The notes below the pieces were generated by a model that was not told where the DNA came from, ran no database searches, and saw only the letters and a list, made by a program, of their open reading frames with translations. Shown in pieces: positions 1 through 13,200 of a stretch of DNA of 64,000 nt; within the stretch, counting starts at the first letter, position 1, and each line of letters opens with the position of its first letter. The DNA is from Anthoceros angustus (taxonomy: Eukaryota > Streptophyta > Anthocerotopsida > Anthocerotales > Anthocerotaceae). A program made the translations under genes and the position numbers. The stretch is taken from the NCBI GenBank assembly GCA_010909165.1, contig MU008171.1, forward strand, positions 310,001 through 374,000. Direction: 5' to 3'.

Positions 1-91
1 CATGTATTAGGGTTGATCTGTCCTCTGAATTGGGAAGGGGTGTCATTGAAGCCACACACAGCCCTGAATGACCTGGTTTGTAAAATCATAC

Positions 92-3000
92 CCTTCATAC
101 AATAGCGCCGCAAGAGCTTGGTTTACAAGACTGATTGTGCCTGAAAATTGCACGTCTCCAGGGTGTGATGGATCTGTAGGTAAGATTGTGAATCCGGTTA
201 TCCCCATATAGACGCGTGACGGGAGGATAAAGCTTCCATGCTTAGCGGAGACCTTTACAGTAACTGGTGCAGTTAGATTGAACGAGCTCACTTCAAAGAC
301 CAAGCTCCCACTGCAATCTCCTACCACCCCCACACACATGTAATCAGCTCGCTTCAGGCAACCAGTTTACAGTACTCTGGAAAAGCACCATGGATACAGC
401 AAGGGTACAGATCTGAGAGATGAGTCCAACCTCTGGCAAGGCATAACGGCTCCCTCCAGGCCTGTGATTAGACCTGGCGATGAAGACACATGCGGATAAT
501 CCAGAATCGACGACCCGTTTACTGGATGGTACATGGATACTCTCATCAGTACGCAGTCATCTTCATGCACTCAGAAAACCAGATTCAGAAGAGTCAAGAG
601 ACTTACTGTCACTAACTATCACTGCAAATGGGCTGCCAACAATCACTTGATTATGGTAGCTGAGTGAAATGTTGTAGTTCCCAGTGTGCACAGGCTTGTA
701 AAACATAATATACTTTCCCCCGCCCATGTCAACAAAAGCTTGTTTATCTGCACTGCCTGGTCCGCTTATATCAAAGCCTATGAGATTGACGTCAGCAAGT
801 GTGGGATTGCCAAATTCATCGCTGAGAAATATATCGATCTCATCCCAGTATCGGATAGATGCTTTACGAGACAGACCTACTCCACGGGCGGACGACAGGG
901 AAGCACTTGGTGTTCCTGCACATAAGTCACCATGAAAAGAGTTTAGTGCCCAGATTTATCACAGCCAACACCTGGCCTGTGACAGTCCAGAAAAACTTAT
1001 CGAGCTCCATGTGTGCAGGGTTCATGAATAGATACCTGCATTGACGGTGAAAAAAAATGGAGACCCAAAAATTTCCACGCCACCATTGCTGACATACAGG
1101 TGATACTGCCCAGCTTGCGTTAGGTTGTAAGTCAGAGAATAGCGGGTGCCATTATCAAGAGATTGAACCTGGCAACTTGCATTCACCAGTAAATGCACTC
1201 CAAGCCTAAACACTTTTGGCACCAATATGGGAGCCGTACCATTGCTTGCCACCTCGGGAGACAAATTATTGTCGTACTGATCTCGTAGTGTGATAAGGAG
1301 GGTCAGTGGGATCCCAGCCAAAACGCTCTGAGCTCCTCCTGCCCATGTACCTGTGCATCTCGGGGTATCCAAAGCACCTGCAATGGCACCAAATTGGCTG
1401 TCGAACTGGCATACATGCCAACACCACAAACTGGACATGCTGTTTGTACCCAAAGAATATTTGGAGGTATTGTGACTCACCTGAGAGGAATGTAAAAGCG
1501 ATAGGCGGCATAGAAGCGCCAGTTTTGTCTCCAATCCTTAGCTTGAACTGACCTGCTACAGTTAGAGTGAAGGACAGCACCTGCGCAGAGCTGTTCTGTG
1601 GCACAATCTTTATTTTCGCCGAAAGAATGGTGCCATTCTGATCAAGTTGGGGAGTGATGTCATTAGCACCCACTGATACATAATTGCCATACGTGTCTTG
1701 AGCGATCAGAACAAAACTCGCTGTTTGCCCAACACGAAATGTGCTTATTCCGTTGAGCCATCCTCCAGTGCAGTTAGCTATGGAAAACTGCCCTGCACAA
1801 CGTTCAATTAGTAGCAGCAAATACGGCAGCCATGTCAAATCCAGCAAGCTGCATCTCAGGAACTTCTCAACCTGGAAAGTAGGAGTACTGGAAAGACCCG
1901 GTGATGCTCCCATCAGAGTTTCCCACTTGAAGCACGTACTGCCCAGCCTCATGCATTGTAAAACTTAAGAGCAGCATTTCTTGAGATCCATTATTGAGAG
2001 GATTGAATTGGATGTTGAGAAGATTTCCATCCAAGTTGGTCAAACCATTTTTGGCTACAGCAGTGAACACAGTACTGTTTGCAACCGAATAGACAGGATT
2101 GTGGTTCTTGTCAACTTGCTTTATAACAAAATTTGCTGCCACTCCCACAGTAAAACTATTGATTCCATTCTGCCATTCTCCGGCACAAAAGGGTATCGAC
2201 ACCTTCCCTGCATAAAAGAGACAACTAGTGAGCAATGTCTGGACATCTACTTGACCTTAATAGAAAACTGTAACAGCAAAGCGAAAGACATTGCGGGTCG
2301 AACAGAAAGCTGTCAATAACATGCACTGCTAGAACATTTACCTACCCACTGCAAATGGTCAGAAGGTCAAGTAGGCTGGACAATGTCTCACCAAAAACTG
2401 ACGCAAGAAATCTACCTGGCAATATAATTATGGAGAATGGACTGCCTGAAATAGCATCTCCAGGTGCCACAGTCCCTAAGGACACACTCAGGCTATATGG
2501 GTCAGGCTGAGCCAATGCAATCGAGTACTTAACAGAGATTATGCTCTTCTTTCCCAGATTCACAACGCTGAGCAGTAGTAGCGAAACCTTTGGGGAAATG
2601 CTAAGGAAAGCGGTTGCTGGGTAGGAAACCACAGAATTGTTGAACACGTCCTGCAGCTGGATTTGAATGGTTAAGGAGTCTCCTGCAGTTCCACCTTGCA
2701 CTCCAGTTCCTGACGCCGTACAGCTAGGTGGATCCAAAGGTCCTACAATCAGAAGTAGAACTGATGAGAATATGCACAACTGTCACCAGCCTTTCTGCCC
2801 TCAGAAAACATTCTTCAGATACATGACCAGGCAGCAGTCAGGTCCATCGATCTGATACTAATAGCCCAAGCATGCCCATTATGAAGACATGTTTACCGAC
2901 CTTAGAGTAGGCAAGGCACCTGCATAGACGAGCTTTGTGTAACCCGAAGCAAGTATTGTATTATTCCATGCAACTGTAATAAAGTAGAGTCCAGCAATTG

Positions 3001-6000
3001 TAGCATTGTAGATCACAAAGTATGTGCCATTTGTTTGAGTAGAATTCACCACATATATGGGAATAGTTGGGCCACTTTGTGTGAGAGATACATTAACTCG
3101 CAAGGTGTCTGCTTCCATTGAAGTTGGATTTCCAGAGCTGTCTTTAAGCTCTACCTCAAACTGCGATAGCTGTCCAGCATAGGAGTTTCCCAGCCCTGTT
3201 CCTTCAATTATACTCCCTTCAGTAGACTGAATAACTGCAGATATCATATTACATTAGAGAACTCATGCACGTGCTGATTGTTCTCCTCTGAATACCTCAG
3301 ATGCCTTTCCGTGCTATCTCTACAAGGTGGTGAGAACAAGCAAGATCTACCAGCTGAATCAATAAAGTGGACGTCATGGTACCCTGAGAGGAACCCGTGA
3401 AGTGAAATGCCGAGCCCTTGATGTACTGGTTTCCATCTCCAACCTGTAGGATATAGTCGCCAATCTGGGTGACCGTAAAGGTCATTGACAACTGGTTTGA
3501 GGTGCCAGCACTCTGATTTGAACTTATCACAGGCCTGATTAGCAGATCGGGTATGTTAACGGACTCAATACTCCCGGTATGATACAACGTTGCCAGAAAA
3601 CTCACTGTTCCCGCTTCCAATGTTGGAACAGGATTACCAAAGGCATCAAAGAGAGAGATCACAAGGTTTGCCACAGAACCGAGATTCAGATGATTGACAC
3701 CGTTGTACCAACTTCCACGGCAATCAGGTACAGATAGGGGTCCTACAAATCAAACCAAGTACGTTTTCTGAAGATAAAGCTATCCACATACCAAAACGCT
3801 GTACCCATGTCCGTTATGCCACGGATAAGCACAAACAAGCAACGTACCATGAAGAACAGTGAATAGAAAAGGACTGTTGGAGATACTCTGCAAACCAGAC
3901 GCGCTTGACACTTTCAAAGAAAAGTTTCCAGCGATACTGGACTCAAAAGTGATGTCCTGAAAACCAGCTAGTAGATCTGGGGCCACAGTTATTGACTCGT
4001 TATAACCTTGAACAGACACAAGGAAATTATACACTTCAAAGCTGCCGCTCAGCACGTCAACAAGATTTTCAAATTTATCCCTCTGCATCACCCGGAGAGT
4101 GACTAGACTGCCAGCCACGAACTCTGAGCCAAATATCCAGACTCCTTGACAAGCACCTGGAAACACAGGACCTGCGAGAGCATCCCCTGTATTACTGAGG
4201 ATCCGAAATTTGCAGGGTGTCTTTGATCAGCTGGTGCAAAAATGGATTCCGGTTGACAGTTTGGCAAGGTCAGTCAAGGCAGAACGTGATTAACAGCATT
4301 TGCCAACAAAATGAGGACAGGTTCCCATTTGCCAGTTCTCAATCCCTGATTCTCAAATTGTAGTGATAGAAGCTTACCAGCACTGACATTGAAGATGAAA
4401 GGTGAGCCCTTAATTCCAGTATCGGCATCCCCAACATGAAGCAAATAGGAACCAGGCGTGAAGGGCTTGAAACAAAGAGCCACTTGACCAGGGAAATTCT
4501 CATCAGAAGTCCTTGTGAGATTGAACTGTTGCATGGCTGATGGAAAGTCTACCACTTCGACAGTAAACTGGAAAATGTGACTGTTAGAAAGCGCTGGCTC
4601 CAAGTTACCATAAGCATCCATTTGCGCAACTACAAGATAAGCTGTGTCCCCTGCCACAAACGTGTTCATAGAATGGTACCAAACTCCAGTACAATCTGGA
4701 AGTGAAAGAGGACCTGCAAAACCACACCAATTAAGCACACACCTGAAGTACAGAAGAACTGAACAACTGAAGAGCAGTTTAGCCGGGAAAAGTCTGCTCT
4801 GCTCACCAATGGTTGTCGAGAAGGGAAAAGGCGAGTTCTGTACAGTTTCGGCTGCAGTACCAACTTGTATATAATACTGCCCCACTGCCCATGTAGGGAT
4901 GAAAGAAACGATAAACTTGGACTGGTCTGGATCCACACTTGTTGAATAGTTGAGGTTTCCAAGTTGGGTCATATTTGCATCCAAAAACATCACCCCTAAA
5001 CTGAAGGAACTTGAGATATTCACAACATTGTGAAAAGAATCGTACAGTGTAATCATAAGAGCTCCCGTATCAACTCCTGTTTGGAATACATTTTTCCCAG
5101 GCCATGTACCACTGCTCATTGACACGTTCACAGAACCTGGAGACATATCACAGCAAACCAAAGCAAGTCAAACACACACCAGCTTATTTTCCATATCCAG
5201 CAACCCCATCATAGACGAGATCGGCACCAGACTAAAAATATTGGATCATGGTATTCTGCACAAAAAACCTCACTCTGAGCTTACTAACGAAACCGATGCC
5301 TTCCGATACAGACTGCTAATACCCAAGAAACCAAACTGAGATCCTCCTTCCTGGCTTGCTAAGTTCTCTAAATGCTAAGGTGGGTTCGATGGGGTTCTCC
5401 GAACCTGTAATCACCGTGAAGGGTACTGGTACATTCGATAAACTCTGTCCCTTCAGAAATACGAAGAAATCAAAGGATCCAGCAATTATTGGAGTGAAGG
5501 CCAGATAGTAACAGCCCGCACATTGCGGATTTCCTGACTGCTGGAATCCCCCTGGTGCAATGGAGACATTTGCGTAGTTTTGCTGGATGTAGCAGTCAAA
5601 GTTCACAATCTCTGAGCTGCCCGTATTCTCCCAAACAACATTGCCAAATGAATCAAACTGCTCCACAACAAGCCTTGCCTCCACTCCCGCTGTGAAAGTG
5701 TTCGCGTAGTTGGGCCAGGACACAAAAGAGACGGAAGCGTCCACCGCACCTGTTACCCACCAAATTCCAAAGCCATGCAAGTAAAGCAACGCTTCTTTCC
5801 GGCCTCTTTCTTTTTTCACCTTTTCTTTTTTACTATGTTGAAAACAAGATTTCTAACAAAACTCCACGAGTGATGAGGAACAAACCAGCCACAAATTCTA
5901 CATCAGGATTGTTGGCAGATGTTGCCAAAAAGCTGCTCGGTACAGATTGATTTGGAGCATTTTGTGCGACATATAACTCATTGAAACCAAGATGAACATG

Positions 6001-6362
6001 GTATGATGATGAACCAACCAAGTTGTTTTGAGCTAAGCAAGTAACAGGATATATTCCATAAGCTGATATTTGATAGTTGCCAACAACACATAGAGTATTT
6101 GGGGCACTTCGATTGTTTTGATCCAAAATGCTGATATTGAATACGTAGTTTGTCCCGCTATAAAATCTACATTTTTCACAATTCTCACAATATTGACCGG
6201 TTGTGTTGCAAAATAATCTCCCACAGTAGATATCAAAAGCCACAATAGAGAAATTTGTAGGTTTGCCTTCCACAATCGTGAGTGGATTGGGACAATCAAG
6301 ATATGTGCAATATCCTTCATCGATCCAACCAGTAGCATTCCACCATTCATCTTGTTTTGTTA
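92..6362 (-). CDS. Giant filamin-repeat protein A (partial; 3' end off the left edge)
   Basis: Fourteen exons read on the minus strand: 6362-5886, 5749-5405, 5136-4807, 4713-4378, 4171-3848, 3742-3383, 3234-2920, 2742-2416, 2207-1872, 1792-1481, 1377-1036, 915-607, 569-431, 310-92. Each of exons 2-12 encodes one filamin/Ig-type repeat (pattern C.G.W..G...F.AG, then D..GN, then AG.Y.L.VG, then GSPF.F.V..G). All of these exons start and end in phase 1 and are multiples of three. The last two exons align with the Tandem-95/cadherin-like part of the divergent gene B (PHV..SPGLITG against PHIVSMPSIIAG). Many N-glycosylation sequons suggest an extracellular protein. The first recognised exon (6362-5886) is cysteine-rich and AT-rich and does not look like a filamin repeat. 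No upstream exon with a start codon was found; an ATG at 6981 followed by a short hydrophobic stretch is a weak candidate. GEX2 is the nearest plant protein by fold, but orthology is not claimed. Confidence 0.85.
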
Positions 6363-7214
6363 CTACAAAAATTTGAAGTAAATCACACCATTGCAAAAGA
6401 TCAAGGTTGTATTATTCTCACTCAAACAACTTAATCAACTACAAAACAAGATAAGTTGAAAGTATAAGTAAGTACAATAAGATGGAAATGCTTGTGTTCC
6501 TAAGACAAATGAAATCAAGTACACTAATATTTGTTGCCAAAACCACATTTGATTCACCCTTCTTCAATATTAATCAATAACTTCTTGAATTCTTATCCTA
6601 CTTGATAATAAAAATATTGATATGTAAGAACATGGGAATGAGTAGCTGTTGTTATTTTTATTCAGCCCAAATGGCACATAATTCTGACACCAAGAATAGA
6701 TCTCAATGCTCTATTCTGTTATGGTTCTAGTGTGAAATCTATGCAAGTAAGCATTTGTGCATCATAGTTAGCATTTTGAGCTGGCTGAAAAAATATATGG
6801 ACTATGTACATATGTAGATAGCAGTAGAGAGAGAAAATGTCCGGATTTTTGGCAGGCTATTCGGCCGACAAGTCATTTCATGGAGTTTATCTCGCCCGGC
6901 GATGACCGTGTTGGTACTACTAGGTCGGTATTTTAGCGAGCTGCAGAAAAAACAATGAAAAATAGGAAAGTGGGCGATCATGGGCCCGGGACATGGCGGG
7001 TAAGGTTGTTGAAGTGACGTGGTGGAGGACAAAAATGGGGCCACTTCTCAGTCGAGGGCAGCAGCTTTCAAATTTCTTGCAGGTGGTGGTGGGTGTTTCT
7101 CCACATCCGGGCGGTCCATTTTTTTGATATCGGAGCAACAATAGCAAATTGGAAGCCGTTCCCTCAGGGTGACGCAAGTTTGCAAGATCCAAGATCAGGT
7201 TGCAGAATGCCAGG
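6363..7214. promoter_or_regulatory. Divergent intergenic region between filamin-repeat genes A and B
   Basis: About 850 bp separates the first recognised exon of gene A (minus) from the start codon of gene B (plus). The gene-A half is AT-rich and the gene-B half more GC-rich. It must hold the gene B promoter, and either the gene A promoter or gene A's first exon plus an intron. I see no clear TATA box or other motif. A shared bidirectional promoter is inference from the head-to-head layout. Confidence 0.4.
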
Positions 7215-10200
7215 ATGATGATGAAGTTGCATATTCACGACAGAGCAGGTGTTTGGTTTTCCACCCTATCAGCACTTGGGTCTGGCCTTGAGCCCCTGTT
7301 TCTTTCCCTGCTCTTGTGCTGCAATTTCCTGCAGCGGGCTACTGTAACAGGCTTCAAAGTGAGCGGTAAGCTTGGGGCTAAGGAGGGGTGTGGCTGTTGG
7401 AGGCAAATAGAGTTCGAATCTGAGCTGCTTTTCGTTTCTGTTGTCCCGTGCAGGACCTCCTGTGGCTACCGGCAGTTCAGCTTTATGGGACAGTGACAAT
7501 GTACTCACTGCCGGTAGCCTTGCAAGGATGAACCTGTCTTTGATGAACACCACTGGCCTTCCTGCACTAAGGGATGCCTGGGTTGAAAACTATGAAGGTT
7601 ATCTTGGTTTCTCTTTCGTGGATGGAACTGGGACAGAAACTTCAGGCCCTCCAATACATCTGGACTCCATAACCTTACCAGGCTTGCAGCGCATAAGTTT
7701 TAATTACACGACAGCGGGCTCCTTTGCTATATGGGTAAATGTATCTGGTGTACCAATTTCAGGATCACCCTTCTCGTTCTATATAAACCCAGGTGATCAT
7801 CTGTAGCATGCCTCTTCTCCACCACACAACACACTCTAGCTCACTGCCTTCTGGGCAGCGCACCTGGTATGCCTCACGGAGCTCCTGGGCAGTCGATGAA
7901 TGATTTGTACCGCACCTGGTGTTCCAAGTTATGGTATCAAATCTGCAGAAAACGGTCAGATCACTAACAAATGTGTGGTGTGGATTCAGGGCCCCCTAAT
8001 TATCCTGCTTGTGTTGGTTCCTGGGTAGATGGTGTTCATGATTTCTCCATCGATACACAGGCTACTGTGGCAATTACGCTGGTGGACGTTTATAACAATG
8101 ACGTCTACCTATCAGCTACAGATGCCGGCAACAATTTACTTGCCTACTTTTTGGGAGTTCAAGACTACACGTCCACAATCTTTTCGAAGACCATGAACAA
8201 GAACATTGAATCGGTGACTTTCAATACTCAACTGGCGGGCAACCTGACGCTGGGTATTGTAAGTAGGGATTTCAAGGATATCAAGAACTCGCCTTTTCGT
8301 CTTTTCGTATCCGCAGGTACTATTTTGATAATATCGCAATGGATCCTGTTGTAGAACACTAGCTTCCCACATGCATGCTTCTGCTGGTTTAAATGTGCAC
8401 CACAGAGTACATTCCATTGTACCATATCATCATGTCACCCACATAAGTCTGGAGTTCTGGCATCTGCATGTTGTATGCTTCCTCTCGGCTTTGTGCCATA
8501 ATGTGAGAACTTCTGTGATGCAGGCCCTGTTTCTTTAGTGAAGTCGGTAGGTGTTTGGTACCCAGATAATATTCCACTTGTGCAAGCAGGGAACCAGGGA
8601 AAATATGTCGTCACTCAGAAAGACAGATATGGTAACACTATATGTCCTGCGAATGGAAACCAGGGGATGATCAATTTGACAGCCTATATCACGGTTTTCG
8701 CGAGTGTAGGATCACTGGTCATCTCAGCACAGGTTGATACGACTGTCGGTCAGACGACATTTACATTTACTCCGACTTTTACAGGGAAATTTCCCTTTAC
8801 AGTCCAGGACTCTGGTGGTTCAGCTATTGCTGGTCTGCCCCAAAGTCTCACGGTGATTCCAGGCAGGTCATCTTCTCTTGAAGGATTCTGTTGCTATTGT
8901 TCCGAGTCCCTTTGTTGTATCGCCAGAGAGGGGATGGTCGCAGGGCTGCTTGACCGAAGTTTCGAAATAACAGGGAGAGACATACTGTTACTGATGCTTT
9001 GGAGCCCTCCTTGACTTGGAATGAACAGGTCCAGTATCCACCCAACACTGCGTGGCAACCCTTCTTTACTCTACAACGAGAGCGGATGGAATCCCTCTCT
9101 TTCATGCAGGGGTACTGGCTACAGTAGTGATTCGCCTTTTGGATGTGTTCGGAAACGTAGTGTGCTACCAATATGGTGCAACGAACATCTCCTTCGACTT
9201 CACTGTGACGTTGGCGAATGAACCTCTAGTCGCGATAGCTGAATTGACCTGGGCTCCAAGAGATGGTTCAGGGTCGCAGAAACTAACCTTCATCCCAGTT
9301 TCTGCCGGCGCAACAGTTCATCAGCTGCAGATAGGACAAGGCACTCAGGCTGTAGGAAATACACCACTGAGCTTTGCAATCTCCCCTGGTAAGGCAGTCG
9401 ACAACCCTCCTTCTCATCTATGCAAATGCAAGCCTTCTTTGACTCTAGTGTCAAGCAAAAGCTGCCGATGGCTAGCTAGAATCTCCGCTGTTAAAGTTAC
9501 TAGGATCTATTCAAATTTTGCTACAGGGTCTAACTCTCCATCTGTGTCATCAGGGACCCTGTCTCCAGCGAACTGCACAGGCGCCTGGCTGATGTCAGGC
9601 AGCCGTTCTTTTGGAGTGGCTGGCACAAATGTAAATCTCAGAGTGTACCTGATGGACTGCTGCGGCAACAACTTAACAATAGCCAATGGTCTGTTGGCAT
9701 ATCCCTCCTTCTCTGTGAGCATGCAGGGCTGGGAGTCCGTGGGAACATCCTACAAAGGTGGGATACTTGGAAGTATTACGACCACTAATGGTGATGGTTA
9801 TGTCGACCTGACCTTCATCCCAGTAATAGCTGGCCGGGGTAGCGTTCTTGTGTATGCAAGTGGCTCTGGTGTCACGGCTCAGCTGCAAAACAGCCCTTTC
9901 AGCATCATCTTGCCTGCTGGTGAGAGGCATGATTTATCGGAGGCATCTGGCTTTGTTCCATACCTGTGATCAGTTAATTCACCCTTGTGGGTACTACTGT
10001 GGCTTCCTCAGGTCCAGTGTATCCGCCCAATTGCTTTTTCTTTTTCTCCCAAGGCGACACTTTTCATGCTGGCAGTACAGCTATAATCGAAGTGGTCCAA
10101 GTGGATTCCTTCGGGAATGTTGTGGGGCCACAGAACTATCAGTCTCAGTCGGTGCAGTTCAATGGCAGCGTGTATGAAAATGGTGTTCCTTTGCCTGCAG

Positions 10201-13200
10201 TGACGGTCAGTTTGGCAGGACCCATTCAGGGATCATATAATGGCACATGGATATTGACGAAAGCTTCTGATCAGTACAGCATTCGTCTATCGGGATTAGA
10301 TCACAGAGCCACTGTTGCAACCTATACCCCGGTCCTGGCCACTGATTCCACCTTTACGGTTCTGCCAGGTACAGGATGACGCGTTGCTCTGTTGTGCACA
10401 CCAAAGGTGTCGGATCCTCTAACGAAGGACTTGTCTACTCTTCCCTGGTGGCAGCTGAAGTGAATGCAAGCCACTCAGTCGTGCGATCTGGAACCAATTT
10501 TGGAGACCCGTTGCCTGCGATCTGTGTGAGCAAGACTGTGTATGCCGGTGTGAATGACAAAATTCAGATTGAGCTTCGAGATGCGTACTCTAACAATATA
10601 GCGTCCCTTTTTCAAAACTGGAATTCCTACCACTTCCTGAAATTTGGCTTGAGTGTACTGAACGGTCCCAACGACATAACAGCTACTGTGCTCAGCCAAG
10701 TGACGAATGTGCCCAACCCAGATGGATCTTCTCTTCAAGCAATTACCTTTCTACCCTGTCTGGTAGGACAGTTTGACCTCCAGGTCACAGGTGGCATGGG
10801 GGAGACACCTATTTGTGGCAAAACGACCCTGTACGTCATGGCTGGTAAGAGAAAGCTGAACCTTCTCAATGGATCATCATAGCTTGACTTAGGTCCCTTG
10901 TGGTGAAAACGGAAGAGCTGCAAAGGACTCACGGATGAGTTGAAGGTGGTGTGACTCTGCTTGTTGGATTGCAGGTTCTGTGTTCGTGCCTTATTGTGTG
11001 GGTAGCTGGCAATCTGGGGTCAATACAGCGCAAGCAGGATCTACAATCACTTTGGTGGTACTGCTTCGTGACGTGTATAATAATTCCTTCAGGCAACAAT
11101 TCACAAGTCCACAAGGACGTGGTTTTCGCTTCAATGTCGTGCGAACTCTGGGATATCAAAATGTAATACGGAACGTCCTTGAGACTGATCCAGATTCCAA
11201 TGGATACAGCCCGATTTCCTTCACTCCCTTACAAGCCGGCAATTTCCAGCTGGAAGTTGGCAATCAAGATCAAGCAGGCTTTAAAAGGGTCATCGGTTCC
11301 CCCTTCAATTTCATAGTCACCCCAGGTAGTTCAGCTTTCAGTTTCACAGTCGCTGGTTACTGCTGCTGGCAGCTGGGGTCTGGTTACTGCTGACAGCTAG
11401 GGGTCTGACATGCTGCGCATTTCCCTCTTGTGTAAGGTGGTCTGAAATGATGCGTGCACTGCAGGTGATGCTTCTGTGAGTAACTGTGTGGGAAGTTGGT
11501 CTGCGGGAGTGAACAAATATCAAGCTGGTGTTAATATTACCTTTCAAGTGCTGATGAAAGACAGGTTCAACAACATTGTCAGTTCACCGAACAGTGCTTC
11601 CAGCTTCCTCACCCTCACCATGACTGTTCTTGTTGGGGATGGTTCAAGGGTCATTCCCTACTACAATTACACCTATGACACGAGTCAGGGGACAGGCTAC
11701 CAGTACCTCCATTTTCAGATGCAGACTATGGGCCAGTTTCTTCTGCAGGTTGGGTCTGGGGACCAGGTGATATCTGGGTCACCGTTTCCCTTCACCATTA
11801 CCGTCGGTATGACTTATATCCTACTTTGAATAATCTTCACACATGCAGCAGCGTTTTGGTTGTTGACGTTCTGATCGTTCCCGTCATGGAAATTCTGACC
11901 GTTTTTCTGTCTTCAATGCGGCAGGCCCGCCCATGGTATCTCAGTGCGTAGGATTCTGGTCAAATCAAGTCAACGTATTCCAAGCAGGATATTCAACTGC
12001 AACATTGAATGTCCAGCTAGCAGATGCCTTTGGGAATTCTGTCACAGTTGCTAACGGAGGTAGTCCCTTGTTTATGTTCACCATCACAGTGGTTGGTGTT
12101 CAAATTACCAGAAGTGTGATAGCAAATGTGACTCAAATACCTGGGCAGCAGATTCGATTTGTTCCGATACAGGTTGGATCCTATCAGCTTAGCGTTGGGA
12201 GCAAATCTAACATCATTGGCTCCCCCTTCTCGTTCACAGTAGTTGCAGGTATGGAAATGATGTTTCTTTCACTTATACTGGTTGGCAGGATGATCGTGTT
12301 GCCTGGATTCTCAAAAATGTGCAATGAAAACCTGCAGGTCCTATATGGATTCTCAAAAATGTGCACTGAAAACCTGCAGGTCCTATATCGATACGCTCTT
12401 GCATTGGACAATGGGTTAGCGATTATCATTTCACCTCCGGCCAACTAGCAAACCTGAGTGTGTTGTTGAAGGATGCTGTTGGCAACACCGTCACGTCAAC
12501 GGGCCAGACTGGCTCTCTCTCTTTTAGTGTCAGCGTCGACGTAGGCAGCACCAAAGCCATATCAAATCTGCAAGTTTCTTCTGCTCAATCGGGCTACGTA
12601 TACATCACTTTCGGTACTGTCTTAGCAGCTCAAAGCATGAAATTGAGGGTGGGCAGCATGGTTGGTGGATCTTGGCAGGAGCAAATTTCGAACTCGCCCC
12701 TTTCATTCAGTGTCACTCCAGGTGTGTGTTGTAGCCTTGTTCTTCCATCTGCACATTTCCTTGGTCAGCCTACGCTTGATTTTGGATTTGGATTTGTAAG
12801 CAACCAGTGCTGGTCTTGTGCAGGGCCAATCCAAGCCTCTGTTTGCACTGGGGCTTGGAGGAGTGGTATCAACCAGTACCAAAGACCTGCTGTCGCACAA
12901 TTCTTTGTTACACAACGAGACTCCGCTGGCAACCCAGTCTATACAACAGCTGGTGGGGCCTTGCATCCTTTCCAAGCTACTTTGTCAATGGTGAATTCTG
13001 GAGCCTCTATGGCCATGTCGAACGTCACATGGACATTATTTCCTGGGCAATCATCAACATGTGTGCAAATTTTGAGCTTCACACCCCAACAGGATGGGTA
13101 CTTTCTTCTTAAAGTTTTTGATCACTTTGGGACCATCCTCGGTGGACCTTTCTTCTTTTGGTACTTCTCAGGTATACTAGATTCACATGTGCTAACTTCT

